Shown here piece by piece: positions 32,993-41,627 of a stretch of DNA of 64,000 bases. Position 1 is the stretch's first letter. Each line of letters opens with the position of its first letter. A program made the translations under genes and the position numbers. A model generated the notes under the pieces. That model saw nothing but the letters and a program-made list of their open reading frames with translations, was not told the DNA's origin and made no database searches. Origin of the DNA: Companilactobacillus farciminis KCTC 3681 = DSM 20184. Lineage in GTDB: Bacteria > Bacillota > Bacilli > Lactobacillales > Lactobacillaceae. The stretch spans positions 186,001-250,000 of the forward strand of contig NZ_CP017702.1 of assembly GCF_002706745.1 (NCBI RefSeq), written 5' to 3'.

Positions 32993-33110
32993 ATTTAACC
33001 AAACCAAACTAAAACTAAGAATCTTTTTCCTAAACTTGACCCGCATCAATTTTTTAATCCCGCTTACCCTTTAGAATATGTCTTGTAAGTTAAGAGAGAG
33101 GTAAAGCGAA

Positions 33111-35012
33111 ATGACAAAATTAAATATATGGATTTCAAAACATCAAAATAAGATGACCTTATCAATCGCTGTATTGATTGCGCTTAGTTTGATTTCAAGT
33201 TATCTGTTGCATCTTGAAATTGTAGCAACAGTCTTCATGATCGTTGCTAGTATCATTGGGGCAATCCCAGTTGCATTGCATGCCTTCGGTGCTTTGCAAA
33301 ATAAAGTTATTAGTATTGAATTACTAGTTACGATTGCTGTTATAGGGGCTTTTATCATTGGAGAATATGAAGAATCAGCCGTTGTTACATTCTTATTCCT
33401 CTTTGGTAGTTACCTCGAACAAAAGACTTTGGAAAAGACACGTTCTTCAGTTAAGAGTTTGACGAAGATGGCTCCTACAACTGCTGAATTGGTCAACGAG
33501 GACGGTACTACTGAAACTGTTGACGTTGATGATTTGGACGAAGGAGACCACGTTTTAGTTAAACCAGGTGGTCAAATTCCTGTTGATGGAAAGATTATTG
33601 ATGGAACTGGCTACATGAATGAAGCTTCAATTACAGGTGAATCAACACCCGTTCAAAAGAGTAATGGCGATAAGGTTTTTGCCGGTTCAATCGCCGATAA
33701 CGGAACTATCACTATTGAGACAACTTCTGTCGGTGAAGATACTACTTTCGGTAAAATCATCGAATTAGTCGAAGAAGCTCAAGATAGTCAATCACCTGCC
33801 GCTCGTTTTATTGATAAGTTCGCTACATATTACACACCTGCAGTTTTAGTTATTGGTATTTTAGTTTGGATTTTTACACAAAACTTCCCACTAGCTATCA
33901 CCGTTTTAGTTCTAGGATGCCCTGGTGCTTTAGTTATCGGTGCTCCAGTTTCTAACGTTGCCGGAATTGGTAATGGTGCTAAGAATGGTATTTTGATGAA
34001 AGGTGGAAACGCCGTTAATACATTCTCACACGTTGATACTCTAGTCCTTGATAAGACTGGTACTTTGACTACTGGTAAGATGTCAGTTACTGATATCGAC
34101 AACTTTGGTAAAGATAAGAACGAAGATTTAGGCTTGCTTTCAGCAGTTGAAAAGACTTCTGATCACCCATTGGGTCAAGCTATTGTTAGATATATCAATG
34201 ATTTAGGAATTACTGATACACCAAAATTGCCTGAATTAGATACTGTTAAAGGCCAAGGATTAGTTGGTCAAAATGATGATTTCAAGATTTTAGTTGGTAA
34301 TGAACGTTTGATGAAAGCCAACGATGTCAAGATTTCTGATGCACAAAGAAAAGCTATCAACAGCCGTATGAATGATGGAGATTCCGTTGTTTTGATGGCA
34401 ATCGATCAAGAATTACGTTTAGTCGTTGGTGTTAATGACCAATTGAGACCAGATGCTAGAGAAGGACTTCAAGCTCTTAAGGATGCTGGTTTGAGACGAG
34501 TAGTTATGTTGACAGGTGATAACAAAGTTGCTGCACAACGTGTTGCCGAAAGACTTCCAATCGATGAAGTTCACGCTGAATTATTACCAGAAGATAAAGT
34601 TGAATTTGTTAAGAAGTTCCAAGAACAAGGTAGTATCGTAGCTTTCGTTGGTGATGGTATCAATGATTCACCTTCACTTGCTACTGCAGATATAGGTATT
34701 GGAATGGGTACTGGTACTGATGTTGCTATTGAAACATCTGACATTATCCTGGTTAAATCAAGTTTTGATGCATTAGCACATGCCTATACTTTATCCAAGA
34801 AGACTGTTGCTAATACTAAAGAAAACATCGTCATCGCGGTTGGAACAGTTGCCTTACTATTGTTAGGTTTGATCGTTGGTATTATCCATATGGGTAGTGG
34901 AATGTTCGTTCACGAAATTAGTATTTTGGTAGTTATCTTCAACGCAATGAGATTAATTGGAAATAAATCTTCAAAACTTGATTCAAATCAAGTTGTTAGT
35001 CCGGCTAACTAA
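33111..35012 (+). CDS. Heavy-metal P1B-type ATPase with CPG motif
   Basis: A 633-residue P1B ATPase. Visible are ITGESTPVQKS (actuator), the membrane motif C270-P-G (VLGCPGALVI), the phosphorylated Asp314 in DKTGTLT, SDHPLGQA, TGDN and GDGINDSPSLA. There is no N-terminal metal-binding domain; an HMA domain is instead a separate gene downstream. CPG is not one of the common CPC, CPH, SPC or TPC selectivity motifs, so the exported metal cannot be assigned. Context with Dps and a Crp/Fnr regulator points to iron, haem or redox-metal stress. The ribosome binding site is AGAGGT. Confidence 0.92.
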   Translation: MTKLNIWISKHQNKMTLSIAVLIALSLISSYLLHLEIVATVFMIVASIIGAIPVALHAFGALQNKVISIELLVTIAVIGAFIIGEYEESAVVTFLFLFGSYLEQKTLEKTRSSVKSLTKMAPTTAELVNEDGTTETVDVDDLDEGDHVLVKPGGQIPVDGKIIDGTGYMNEASITGESTPVQKSNGDKVFAGSIADNGTITIETTSVGEDTTFGKIIELVEEAQDSQSPAARFIDKFATYYTPAVLVIGILVWIFTQNFPLAITVLVLGCPGALVIGAPVSNVAGIGNGAKNGILMKGGNAVNTFSHVDTLVLDKTGTLTTGKMSVTDIDNFGKDKNEDLGLLSAVEKTSDHPLGQAIVRYINDLGITDTPKLPELDTVKGQGLVGQNDDFKILVGNERLMKANDVKISDAQRKAINSRMNDGDSVVLMAIDQELRLVVGVNDQLRPDAREGLQALKDAGLRRVVMLTGDNKVAAQRVAERLPIDEVHAELLPEDKVEFVKKFQEQGSIVAFVGDGINDSPSLATADIGIGMGTGTDVAIETSDIILVKSSFDALAHAYTLSKKTVANTKENIVIAVGTVALLLLGLIVGIIHMGSGMFVHEISILVVIFNAMRLIGNKSSKLDSNQVVSPAN

Positions 35013-35040
35013 TTACAATGGTATTTGTAAGTTAGTTGAG

Positions 35041-35102
35041 CAAGTGATCTTCGGGTTACTTGCGAGCTGTAAGTGTTGCAAGATTTGAAACATTTACAGC
35101 TC
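35041..35102 (+). other. Double hairpin between ATPase and HMA genes
   Basis: CAAGTGATC-TTCGG-GTTACTTG (35041-35062) is followed at once by GAGCTGTAAGTGTT (35064-35077) pairing with AACATTTACAGCTC (35089-35102), a 14-pair stem with one mismatch. No T run follows, so it is not an ordinary terminator. It could be an RNA processing/stability element that tunes expression within the operon, or a repeat; function is unknown. Confidence 0.65.
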
Positions 35103-35158
35103 GTGAGTAATTCAGAACTTCACTAGCAAAGATTTTGTAAATATGGAGGAATTTAATT

Positions 35159-35389
35159 ATGGCAAAAGTTATTTTACAATTAGGCGCATTGACATGCCCA
35201 TCATGTATGACAAAGATTAGAAAAGCAGTTGAAAATCAAGATGGCGTTTCAAACGTTAAGGTCCTCTTCAATGCTGGTAAAGTTAGAGCCGATATTGATC
35301 AAAGTAAAGTTACAGGGGATGACCTATCAACTGTAATTACAGATTTAGGATACGAAGTTAAAAAAGTTAAAACTAAGGAGCTTGCATAA
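35159..35389 (+). CDS. HMA-domain metallochaperone
   Basis: A 76-residue single ferredoxin-like HMA domain with the metal site LTCPSCMTK (C-x-x-C) near residues 13-16. Such chaperones carry Cu+ or related soft metals to P1B ATPases. It is translationally coupled to the Dps gene (TAATG) and lies 146 bp after the ATPase, separated by the double hairpin. Confidence 0.92.
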   Translation: MAKVILQLGALTCPSCMTKIRKAVENQDGVSNVKVLFNAGKVRADIDQSKVTGDDLSTVITDLGYEVKKVKTKELA

Positions 35390-35943
35390 TGACAGAATTA
35401 ACAATCGATGAAAAGTTTGCGGCAGAACAAAAACAAGCCGACGTAGATCACCACAAACCAACGGCTGGAGCAATGACAGGACATATCGTTTCTAACCATT
35501 TCCTATTGAACATCAAATTGCACCAACTAAAGTGGTTCGTTAAAGGTGCCAACGCTGAAAACTACAAGGCTGTTTTGAATCAAACAATTGACGAAAACAA
35601 CGCTTGGTATGATAAGATAGCCGATGAATTATTGGACGAGGGTGAGTTACCTCCTTCAACTATGAAAGAATATTCAGAATACGCTATGATCGAAGAAGAC
35701 GGTAAGAACAAGTATTTGAAGGCTGAAGATATGCTTCAAACCGTTGTTGACGACTTCACAACTGATAACATGTTCGTAACTCGTGCTATCAAGTTGGCTC
35801 AAAAAGAAGACCGTCCTTTCATGGAACAAGTATTGGTTCAATTGTTAGGTTTCAATAACCACCAAATCAGAATCTATCAAGCACTTCTTGGCAAGTCAGC
35901 TAAGGAAGGCTTTGAAGAAGAAGACGATGAGGACTTTGACTAA
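35389..35943 (+). CDS. dps: Dps-family ferritin-like protein
   Basis: A 184-residue four-helix protein with the N-terminal NHFLLNIKLHQLKWFVKG segment, where the histidine and following acidic residues (DENNAWYDKIADELL) form the inter-subunit ferroxidase site of Dps. It oxidises and stores iron using peroxide, protecting DNA. The C-terminal extension is very acidic (EEEDDEDFD), so DNA binding through the tail is unlikely. It lies between the HMA chaperone and the Crp/Fnr regulator. Confidence 0.9.
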   Translation: MTELTIDEKFAAEQKQADVDHHKPTAGAMTGHIVSNHFLLNIKLHQLKWFVKGANAENYKAVLNQTIDENNAWYDKIADELLDEGELPPSTMKEYSEYAMIEEDGKNKYLKAEDMLQTVVDDFTTDNMFVTRAIKLAQKEDRPFMEQVLVQLLGFNNHQIRIYQALLGKSAKEGFEEEDDEDFD

Positions 35944-35956
35944 GGAGCGATAATTA

Positions 35957-36643
35957 ATGGCAAAACTAGCGCATGACCACACAGCTGAGGATTGTGTTGA
36001 ATTAGTTTCGATTTTTGACAATTTATCAAAAGATGATAAGAATACGATAGCAACTTTGGTGACACACCATCACTATAAGACTGGTGAGTATTTATTCTCT
36101 GCTGGAGATGAAGCTGATTCATTGATCATCGTGGCTCATGGTCAGGCAAAAGTTTTCCAAATGGCTGCTAGTGGCAAAGAACAGATGCTAAGAATTTTGC
36201 AAACAGGTGATTTTGATGGTGAGGCAGCGTTGTTTACTAATAGTGATCACAATAGTTTTGCTCAAGCCTTGATGAAAACTGACGTTTGCCAAATTTCTCG
36301 AGGGGATTTCCAAAGATTGATGACGAAGACTCCCGAGATGGCTGTTAATATGGTCAACGCTTTAGGTAAGAGAATTGCTCAGTTGGAACAACAAACAACT
36401 GAAGTAACGACTGCCAGTGTTGAAAGCCGCTTAGCTAATTATTTACTAGAAACTAGCGCCGGCTTGGATCAAGAGGTATTTAAATTGCCTCTCAAGAAAA
36501 AAGATATCGCAACTTATCTAGGAACGACCCCTGAGACGATTAGTCGTAAACTCACATCATTGACTAAACAGGGTATGATCGAAAAAATTAGTAATAATGA
36601 ATTTAAAATCTTAGACGCTGATCGGTTGATGATGATCGATTGA
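35957..36643 (+). CDS. Crp/Fnr family transcriptional regulator
   Basis: A 228-residue protein: an N-terminal cNMP-binding-type beta barrel (YLFSAGDEADSLIIVAHGQA), a dimer helix and a C-terminal helix-turn-helix (KKKDIATYLGTTPETISRKL). Cysteines and histidines near the N-terminus (HDHTAEDC) could bind a metal or cluster, but no classic Fnr four-Cys pattern is present. It is the last gene of the ATPase-HMA-Dps cluster and probably its regulator. Confidence 0.92.
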   Translation: MAKLAHDHTAEDCVELVSIFDNLSKDDKNTIATLVTHHHYKTGEYLFSAGDEADSLIIVAHGQAKVFQMAASGKEQMLRILQTGDFDGEAALFTNSDHNSFAQALMKTDVCQISRGDFQRLMTKTPEMAVNMVNALGKRIAQLEQQTTEVTTASVESRLANYLLETSAGLDQEVFKLPLKKKDIATYLGTTPETISRKLTSLTKQGMIEKISNNEFKILDADRLMMID

Positions 36644-36650
36644 TTAAAGA

Positions 36651-36676
36651 AGCTAGCTGAAAAGCTGGCTTTTTTT
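36651..36676 (+). terminator. Terminator after the Crp/Fnr gene
   Basis: AGCTAGCT-GAAA-AGCTGGCT followed by seven T. It ends the metal-stress cluster. Confidence 0.88.
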
Positions 36677-36774
36677 GTTATAAATATATTTATTGTATTG
36701 CTTATTTTCGCCCTATATAGTACCTTGTAATTGGTATAGATTAATTTTAGTAAACATGTCTAAAAGGGGTAAAT

Positions 36775-37416
36775 ATGCGTAAAATAATTTTCACATTAAT
36801 GATTTTATTTGGCGTGGGGATGTCGTTAGAACCAACAGTTGTGTCAGCCGCAACGGATGATTTTAATATTAAGATCGATGGTAAATTTTCGGATTGGGAT
36901 GATAAGCCAAAACATGATGTTTACTATGATTTTGGTCCTGTGAAAGAGGCCTCTTTATTGGCTGATGATAAATATATTTATTATTACGTCAGTACATCGA
37001 AGAGTCATAAAGATAACTTGGGCTTTCAAACTGTTGACTACCAACTAAAAATTGGAAATCGTTTACATGTGATTTATATCAAAAATGCTTGGGATATTAA
37101 GCCCAATCAAAATACTAAAGTCTTATTGCAGGACAATAGTAATGGTGATAGGAATTTAGTCAATTCGCCGGCAATCGTTCACCGATTCGTTGGTCCTGGG
37201 TATGACTATGCGGTTATGGAATGTCGAATTCCTTATGAAGAATTGGATGCTGCATCAATGGCAGGACAAGATATTAGTATGAAGACGCCGCAATTAGGGA
37301 TGCAAATTATCACGGCAGTTGGCGGTAGCACAGGTCCATATGTTTTGGCTGGTGTTGGTGTAGTTATTGCCGCATTTGGAATATTCAAATATCGAAAAAG
37401 AAAAATAATTAAATAA
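36775..37416 (+). CDS. Secreted protein with Firmicu-CTERM-like sorting end
   Basis: A 213-residue protein with a signal peptide (cleavage near VSAAT) and a beta-rich outer domain opening IDGKFSDWDDKP, as in CBM9/DOMON-like modules. The C-terminus reads GGSTGPYVLAGVGVVIAAFG and ends YRKRKIIK. The GSTGP-plus-helix-plus-basic tail is the Firmicu-CTERM pattern associated with exosortase-like XrtG systems. No exosortase or partner glycosyltransferase lies in this window, so any processing enzyme must be elsewhere. Recognition is from memory of the motif. Confidence 0.75.
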   Translation: MRKIIFTLMILFGVGMSLEPTVVSAATDDFNIKIDGKFSDWDDKPKHDVYYDFGPVKEASLLADDKYIYYYVSTSKSHKDNLGFQTVDYQLKIGNRLHVIYIKNAWDIKPNQNTKVLLQDNSNGDRNLVNSPAIVHRFVGPGYDYAVMECRIPYEELDAASMAGQDISMKTPQLGMQIITAVGGSTGPYVLAGVGVVIAAFGIFKYRKRKIIK

Positions 37417-37452
37417 AAATAGCGTAAATCATAATCGATTTGCGTTATTTTT
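37415..37452 (+). terminator. Terminator after the CTERM protein gene
   Basis: AAAATAGCGTAAATC pairs with GATTTGCGTTATTTT, followed by T. Confidence 0.85.
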
Positions 37453-37551
37453 ATGTATACGTGTTATCCGAACTATTTACGAAAAATCCATTGACCTTGT
37501 TCGTGGTATGCTGTATTTTTAATTCACCAAATCTAAATATGGGGATTAATT

Positions 37552-38316
37552 ATGTTTACTCCGGAAGAAATTTTACAAAAGAGTATCAATGCAGGAACTA
37601 ACAAGTTGAAAAAAACTTTGTTGGCTAAAATGATTTTAGGTTTTATCGGTGGGGCGATGATCTCATTAGGATTTCTCGCTTACGTGAGGGTGACGGCTTC
37701 GATCCCAAAGGATTTAGCCAGTGTCAAAGCCTTAGTTGGTGGGGCAGTCTTTCCAATTGGTTTGATTGTGATTTTGTTAGCTGGTGGCGAATTGGCGACT
37801 GGAAATATGATGGCAGTTGGAACGTCGCTATTCGATAAAAAAGCTCACTTGTTAGATTATTTAAAAAATTTGTTGGTAATTACGTTGTTTAATTTTATCG
37901 GTGCAATTTTTGTCGCCTACTTCTTTGGTCACGTGGTGGGATTGACGCATGCACGACCTTTCCAACAAGCAGTGATAAGTATCGCGAGTGCCAAGACTGA
38001 TGCTAGTTTTTGGTCGGCTTTGATTTCTGGCATTGGCTGTAATTGGTTAGTCGGATTGGCTGTTTGGCTGTCCTTTGGAGCCAAAGATGCAGCTGGAAAG
38101 ATTTTGGGAATTTGGTTTCCTATCATGATCTTTGTGGCAGTAGGGTTCCAACATAGTATTGCTAATTGCTTTATCATTCCCGCAGCGATTTTTGAGGGTG
38201 GCAGTACTTGGGGATTGTTCCTTCAAAACTTTATTCCTGTATATCTAGGTAATATCATCGGTGGATTAATTTTTGTTGCCGGTTTTTATTACTATAGTTA
38301 TGCTGATAAAAAATAA
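37552..38316 (+). CDS. Formate/nitrite transporter family channel
   Basis: A 254-residue protein with six membrane helices and FNT hallmarks: GGELATGNMM and the central-histidine segment VGFQHSIANCF. FNT proteins form pentameric channels for formate, nitrite or related monovalent anions such as lactate. Substrate is not decidable. It is monocistronic. Confidence 0.93.
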   Translation: MFTPEEILQKSINAGTNKLKKTLLAKMILGFIGGAMISLGFLAYVRVTASIPKDLASVKALVGGAVFPIGLIVILLAGGELATGNMMAVGTSLFDKKAHLLDYLKNLLVITLFNFIGAIFVAYFFGHVVGLTHARPFQQAVISIASAKTDASFWSALISGIGCNWLVGLAVWLSFGAKDAAGKILGIWFPIMIFVAVGFQHSIANCFIIPAAIFEGGSTWGLFLQNFIPVYLGNIIGGLIFVAGFYYYSYADKK

Positions 38317-38331
38317 ATAATAGTAATAATT

Positions 38332-38368
38332 AATACCACAGTGATGGAATATTCATTGTGGTATTTTT
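38332..38368 (+). terminator. Terminator after the FNT channel
   Basis: AATACCACAGTGA pairs with TCATTGTGGTATT, followed by T5. Confidence 0.87.
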
Positions 38369-38444
38369 GTTGTCATAGCAGCTCTTCTTTGAAATCGCTA
38401 GTCAATAATGGTAACATTATATAACTTTAATTTAAGAGGTTGTT

Positions 38445-40766
38445 ATGATGACAGATAAATCTAAAGTTAGTGAATTAGATGAAAAACAAATTGAACAAGC
38501 ACATCTCGATGATGTGGTTGATAAAATCAAGAAGTCTGAAACTAAACTTCAAGAACACATTACCGTTGCTGAAGAAGATCTAAAAGTTATTAATGATGCT
38601 TTTGATGACATTCATTTAGGTGTCAGTGGCGACTCAATTTCGATGGATGCGGCCCTTTCGATTCATCAACAACAACAAATGCTTGATGAAAGAAATAACA
38701 GTTGGCAACAATCACGTCAACGTTTGGATATTTTAAAGAAACTGGAAAAGACACCTTTCTTCGCACGACTAGATTTCCAAGAAAAAGGCGAACCTAAGAA
38801 AGAATCAGTTTATATCGGTTTGAGTTCTTTTACTGATGAAAAAGACCATTTCTTAGTTTATGACTGGCGAGCACCAATTTCTTCAATCTATTACGACGGA
38901 AAATTGGGCGAAGTTACTTACCAAACACCAGATGGCGAACAGTCGGTTGATTTATTCTTAAAACGTCAATTCTTAGTTGAAGATGGCAAAATCAAAGCTT
39001 ACTTTGACACTCAAGAAACTATTGGGGATCAAATGCTACTAGAAGTTTTGGATGGTAAATCTTCGACTCACATGAAGGGTATCGTCAAGACTATTCAGAC
39101 TGAACAAAACAAGATCATTCGTGATACTAAGTCTAAATTATTGTTCGTTCAAGGAGCTGCCGGATCTGGTAAAACTTCAGCTATCTTGCAAAGAATCGCA
39201 TTCTTACTATATAGATATCGTGGAACTTTAACTTCTAGTCAAGTGGTTATGTTCTCACCAAACTCACTATTTAATGACTATATCAAAGATGTTTTGCCTG
39301 AAATGGGTGAACAAAACATGGTTCAAATGACTTATAAGCAATTCTTAGCTCGTCGTTTGCCTAATTTAAGTGTAGAAACACTCTCAGAACAGTTTGAAAC
39401 TGTCGTTGATACACAGAGCAAGAATGTTGGTAAATTTGTCTCTGACCTTGAATTTTTCAAGATTATGACTAACTACAGCAAGTTATTAGGACAAAGCGGG
39501 ATGGCCTTCAAGGATATTAAATTCCAAGACAAAGTCTTCATTCCTAAAGAGAAGATTCAAGAGATTTATTACAGCTACGGTCCTCAATACAACTTGGGAA
39601 ATCGTTTGGATGCGACAGTTGATCGACTAGTTAAAATGCTACGTCGTAAAATTGGTTCAGAAATGCGCTCGAAGTGGGTTTCTGAACGAATCGAAAATTT
39701 GAGCAAAGAACAACTGCAAGCTCTATATGTAACTGCAGATCAAGAATTCAAAAATGGCGATGAAGAAAGAAAATTCCTAGCTCGCAAGATCGTAACTGCT
39801 ATGATGCAAGGCGTTTACAAGTATATTAAGCAATTGCGCTTCTTGAATGTCGCTACCAACTATTTGAATTTCTTAAAAGCCGTACCAAAGATTATCGATT
39901 TACAAAAACATGGTATTACTGATGAACAGTGGAAGAAGTACGTCACAGACTTTATTCAAAACTTTAATAATAAACAGATCTCAATGAATAACCTCAGTCC
40001 ATACTTGTATTTGTATGATTTAGTAACTGGTAAGCACGGTGAATTGGAAATGAAGTTTGTCTTTATTGATGAAATTCAAGATTACACTCCATTCCAACTA
40101 GCTTATATGAAATACAAATTCCCAAGAGCTCGTTACACAATGCTAGGGGACTTGAATCAATCAATCTTTACTAAGAAGAACAGTCAAACACTACTTTCTG
40201 AAGCCCAAAGTTTATTTGATGCCGATGAGACTCGAGTAGTACAACTAGTTCATTCATATCGTTCCACAAAACAAATTACGGACTTTACGAAGGCAATGTT
40301 GACGAATGGACAAAAAATTGAACCGTTCAATCGAAATGGTGATTTACCAAACCTTTTGCAAGCTCAATCGGAAGCAGAATCGGTTCAACAAGTTATCAAG
40401 CAAATCAAGGCTAATGATGAGCACAAATATACAACAGCTATCATTGCCAAAACGCTAGCGGATGCCGATCAGTTGCACAAGATGCTAAGTGAGCAAGGTG
40501 TTAAATCTACTTTGATTCGTTCTGAAAACCAACGTTTAGCAACCGGAACAATCGTCTTGCCATCATTCTTGGCTAAAGGTTTGGAATTTGATGCAGTCAT
40601 TATGTGGGATGCTTCAAAGGACAAATTCGATGAAGATGAGCAACAGTTAGTTTATACGATTGCTTCTCGTGCTATGCATAGATTGACGATTACTTCGATT
40701 GGAGAATTGTCACAATTGTTGCAACGCGTACCGGAGAAATATTATCAAATTGAAGAGAAAGCTTAA
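38445..40766 (+). CDS. helD: HelD-type RNA polymerase-recycling ATPase (UvrD-like)
   Basis: A 773-residue superfamily 1 motor: a long N-terminal coiled-coil arm (about 1-100), Walker A GAAGSGKTSA near 240, a Walker B region VFIDEIQDYTPFQ, and the arginine-finger segment HSYRSTKQ. The N-terminal arm with DWRAPISSIYY is typical of HelD, which binds the RNA polymerase channels and frees stalled complexes. Two adjacent ATGs (38445 and 38448) are possible starts. Confidence 0.92.
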   Translation: MMTDKSKVSELDEKQIEQAHLDDVVDKIKKSETKLQEHITVAEEDLKVINDAFDDIHLGVSGDSISMDAALSIHQQQQMLDERNNSWQQSRQRLDILKKLEKTPFFARLDFQEKGEPKKESVYIGLSSFTDEKDHFLVYDWRAPISSIYYDGKLGEVTYQTPDGEQSVDLFLKRQFLVEDGKIKAYFDTQETIGDQMLLEVLDGKSSTHMKGIVKTIQTEQNKIIRDTKSKLLFVQGAAGSGKTSAILQRIAFLLYRYRGTLTSSQVVMFSPNSLFNDYIKDVLPEMGEQNMVQMTYKQFLARRLPNLSVETLSEQFETVVDTQSKNVGKFVSDLEFFKIMTNYSKLLGQSGMAFKDIKFQDKVFIPKEKIQEIYYSYGPQYNLGNRLDATVDRLVKMLRRKIGSEMRSKWVSERIENLSKEQLQALYVTADQEFKNGDEERKFLARKIVTAMMQGVYKYIKQLRFLNVATNYLNFLKAVPKIIDLQKHGITDEQWKKYVTDFIQNFNNKQISMNNLSPYLYLYDLVTGKHGELEMKFVFIDEIQDYTPFQLAYMKYKFPRARYTMLGDLNQSIFTKKNSQTLLSEAQSLFDADETRVVQLVHSYRSTKQITDFTKAMLTNGQKIEPFNRNGDLPNLLQAQSEAESVQQVIKQIKANDEHKYTTAIIAKTLADADQLHKMLSEQGVKSTLIRSENQRLATGTIVLPSFLAKGLEFDAVIMWDASKDKFDEDEQQLVYTIASRAMHRLTITSIGELSQLLQRVPEKYYQIEEKA

Positions 40767-40773
40767 TTTAACG

Positions 40774-40827
40774 AAAACATCTATTAAAATGTGATTTTAA
40801 AGTCATATTCTGGTAGATGTTTTTTTC
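40774..40827 (+). terminator. Terminator after helD
   Basis: AAACATCTA pairs with TAGATGTTT across a partly paired AT-rich interior, followed by T. Confidence 0.7.
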
Positions 40828-40913
40828 TTTTGAGTGAAATTTAGTACGTCCTTGAACTCTTTTATATACCATGTATAATGATTACTATGTTATTACGAGT
40901 TTGGGGATAAAAT

Positions 40914-41570
40914 ATGGATTATAAAAAAATATCAGGAATTGCTATTATCGTACTTTTCATTGCAGCACTAGGATACGGGGGCTATCAAGCTGTTGCTAGT
41001 CAGACTAAAGATGTCAAAGTTGAAGCTAAAGATTCAGCTAAGGTAAAGAAAGCTCCCAAAAAGGAAGTTCCTTCACCTAAAAACGTCAAAGATGACAAAG
41101 ACATGGTGCCATTGAAGGATTTTGATTATAATACAGCTTCAGAAAAGAAGGACTATCCTAATTTATCAGAACATCCAGATGCTTTTATCGATGTTGATAT
41201 TGCGACACAAAGAATGTACATCAAGGAAGGCAAGACAGTTCTTTACGAAATGTATGCCTCAACCGGTAAAAAGGATGCCACACCAAAGGGTACTTATCAC
41301 ATTCAAGGTGAACGTGGGGAATTCTTTTATACTCAACCATTGAAATTAGGTGCTTATTATTGGGTTTCCTTCTTAAATCACGGCGAGTATTTATTCCATA
41401 CAACACCAACTGATGAACAAGGAAACTATGTCGAGTCGATTGCCAAGACTTTGGGTAGAGAACCATCATCACACGGTTGTATTCACTTGTCTGTTCCCGA
41501 TTGTAAGTGGGTCTATGAGAATGTACCATACGGTATGAAAGTCGTTATCCATGGCGATTTTAAAGCATAA
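40914..41570 (+). CDS. L,D-transpeptidase (YkuD domain), membrane-anchored
   Basis: A 218-residue protein with an N-terminal membrane anchor (about 7-27), a Lys-rich linker and a C-terminal YkuD domain. The catalytic segment SSHGCIHLS holds Cys189, with a second conserved histidine upstream in EYLFHTTP. It cross-links or modifies peptidoglycan by 3-3 linkage outside the membrane. It is monocistronic. Confidence 0.93.
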   Translation: MDYKKISGIAIIVLFIAALGYGGYQAVASQTKDVKVEAKDSAKVKKAPKKEVPSPKNVKDDKDMVPLKDFDYNTASEKKDYPNLSEHPDAFIDVDIATQRMYIKEGKTVLYEMYASTGKKDATPKGTYHIQGERGEFFYTQPLKLGAYYWVSFLNHGEYLFHTTPTDEQGNYVESIAKTLGREPSSHGCIHLSVPDCKWVYENVPYGMKVVIHGDFKA

Positions 41571-41572
41571 TA

Positions 41573-41609
41573 AAAGAGGTTAATTGCGATTGCAACTAAC
41601 CTCTTTTTT
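41573..41609. terminator. Terminator between YkuD gene and convergent flavoprotein gene
   Basis: AAAGAGGTTA-(ATTGCGATTGCAAC)-TAACCTCTTTT. A/T runs on both sides allow use in both directions. Confidence 0.85.
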
Positions 41610-41627
41610 GATACTTAGAGAATATTT

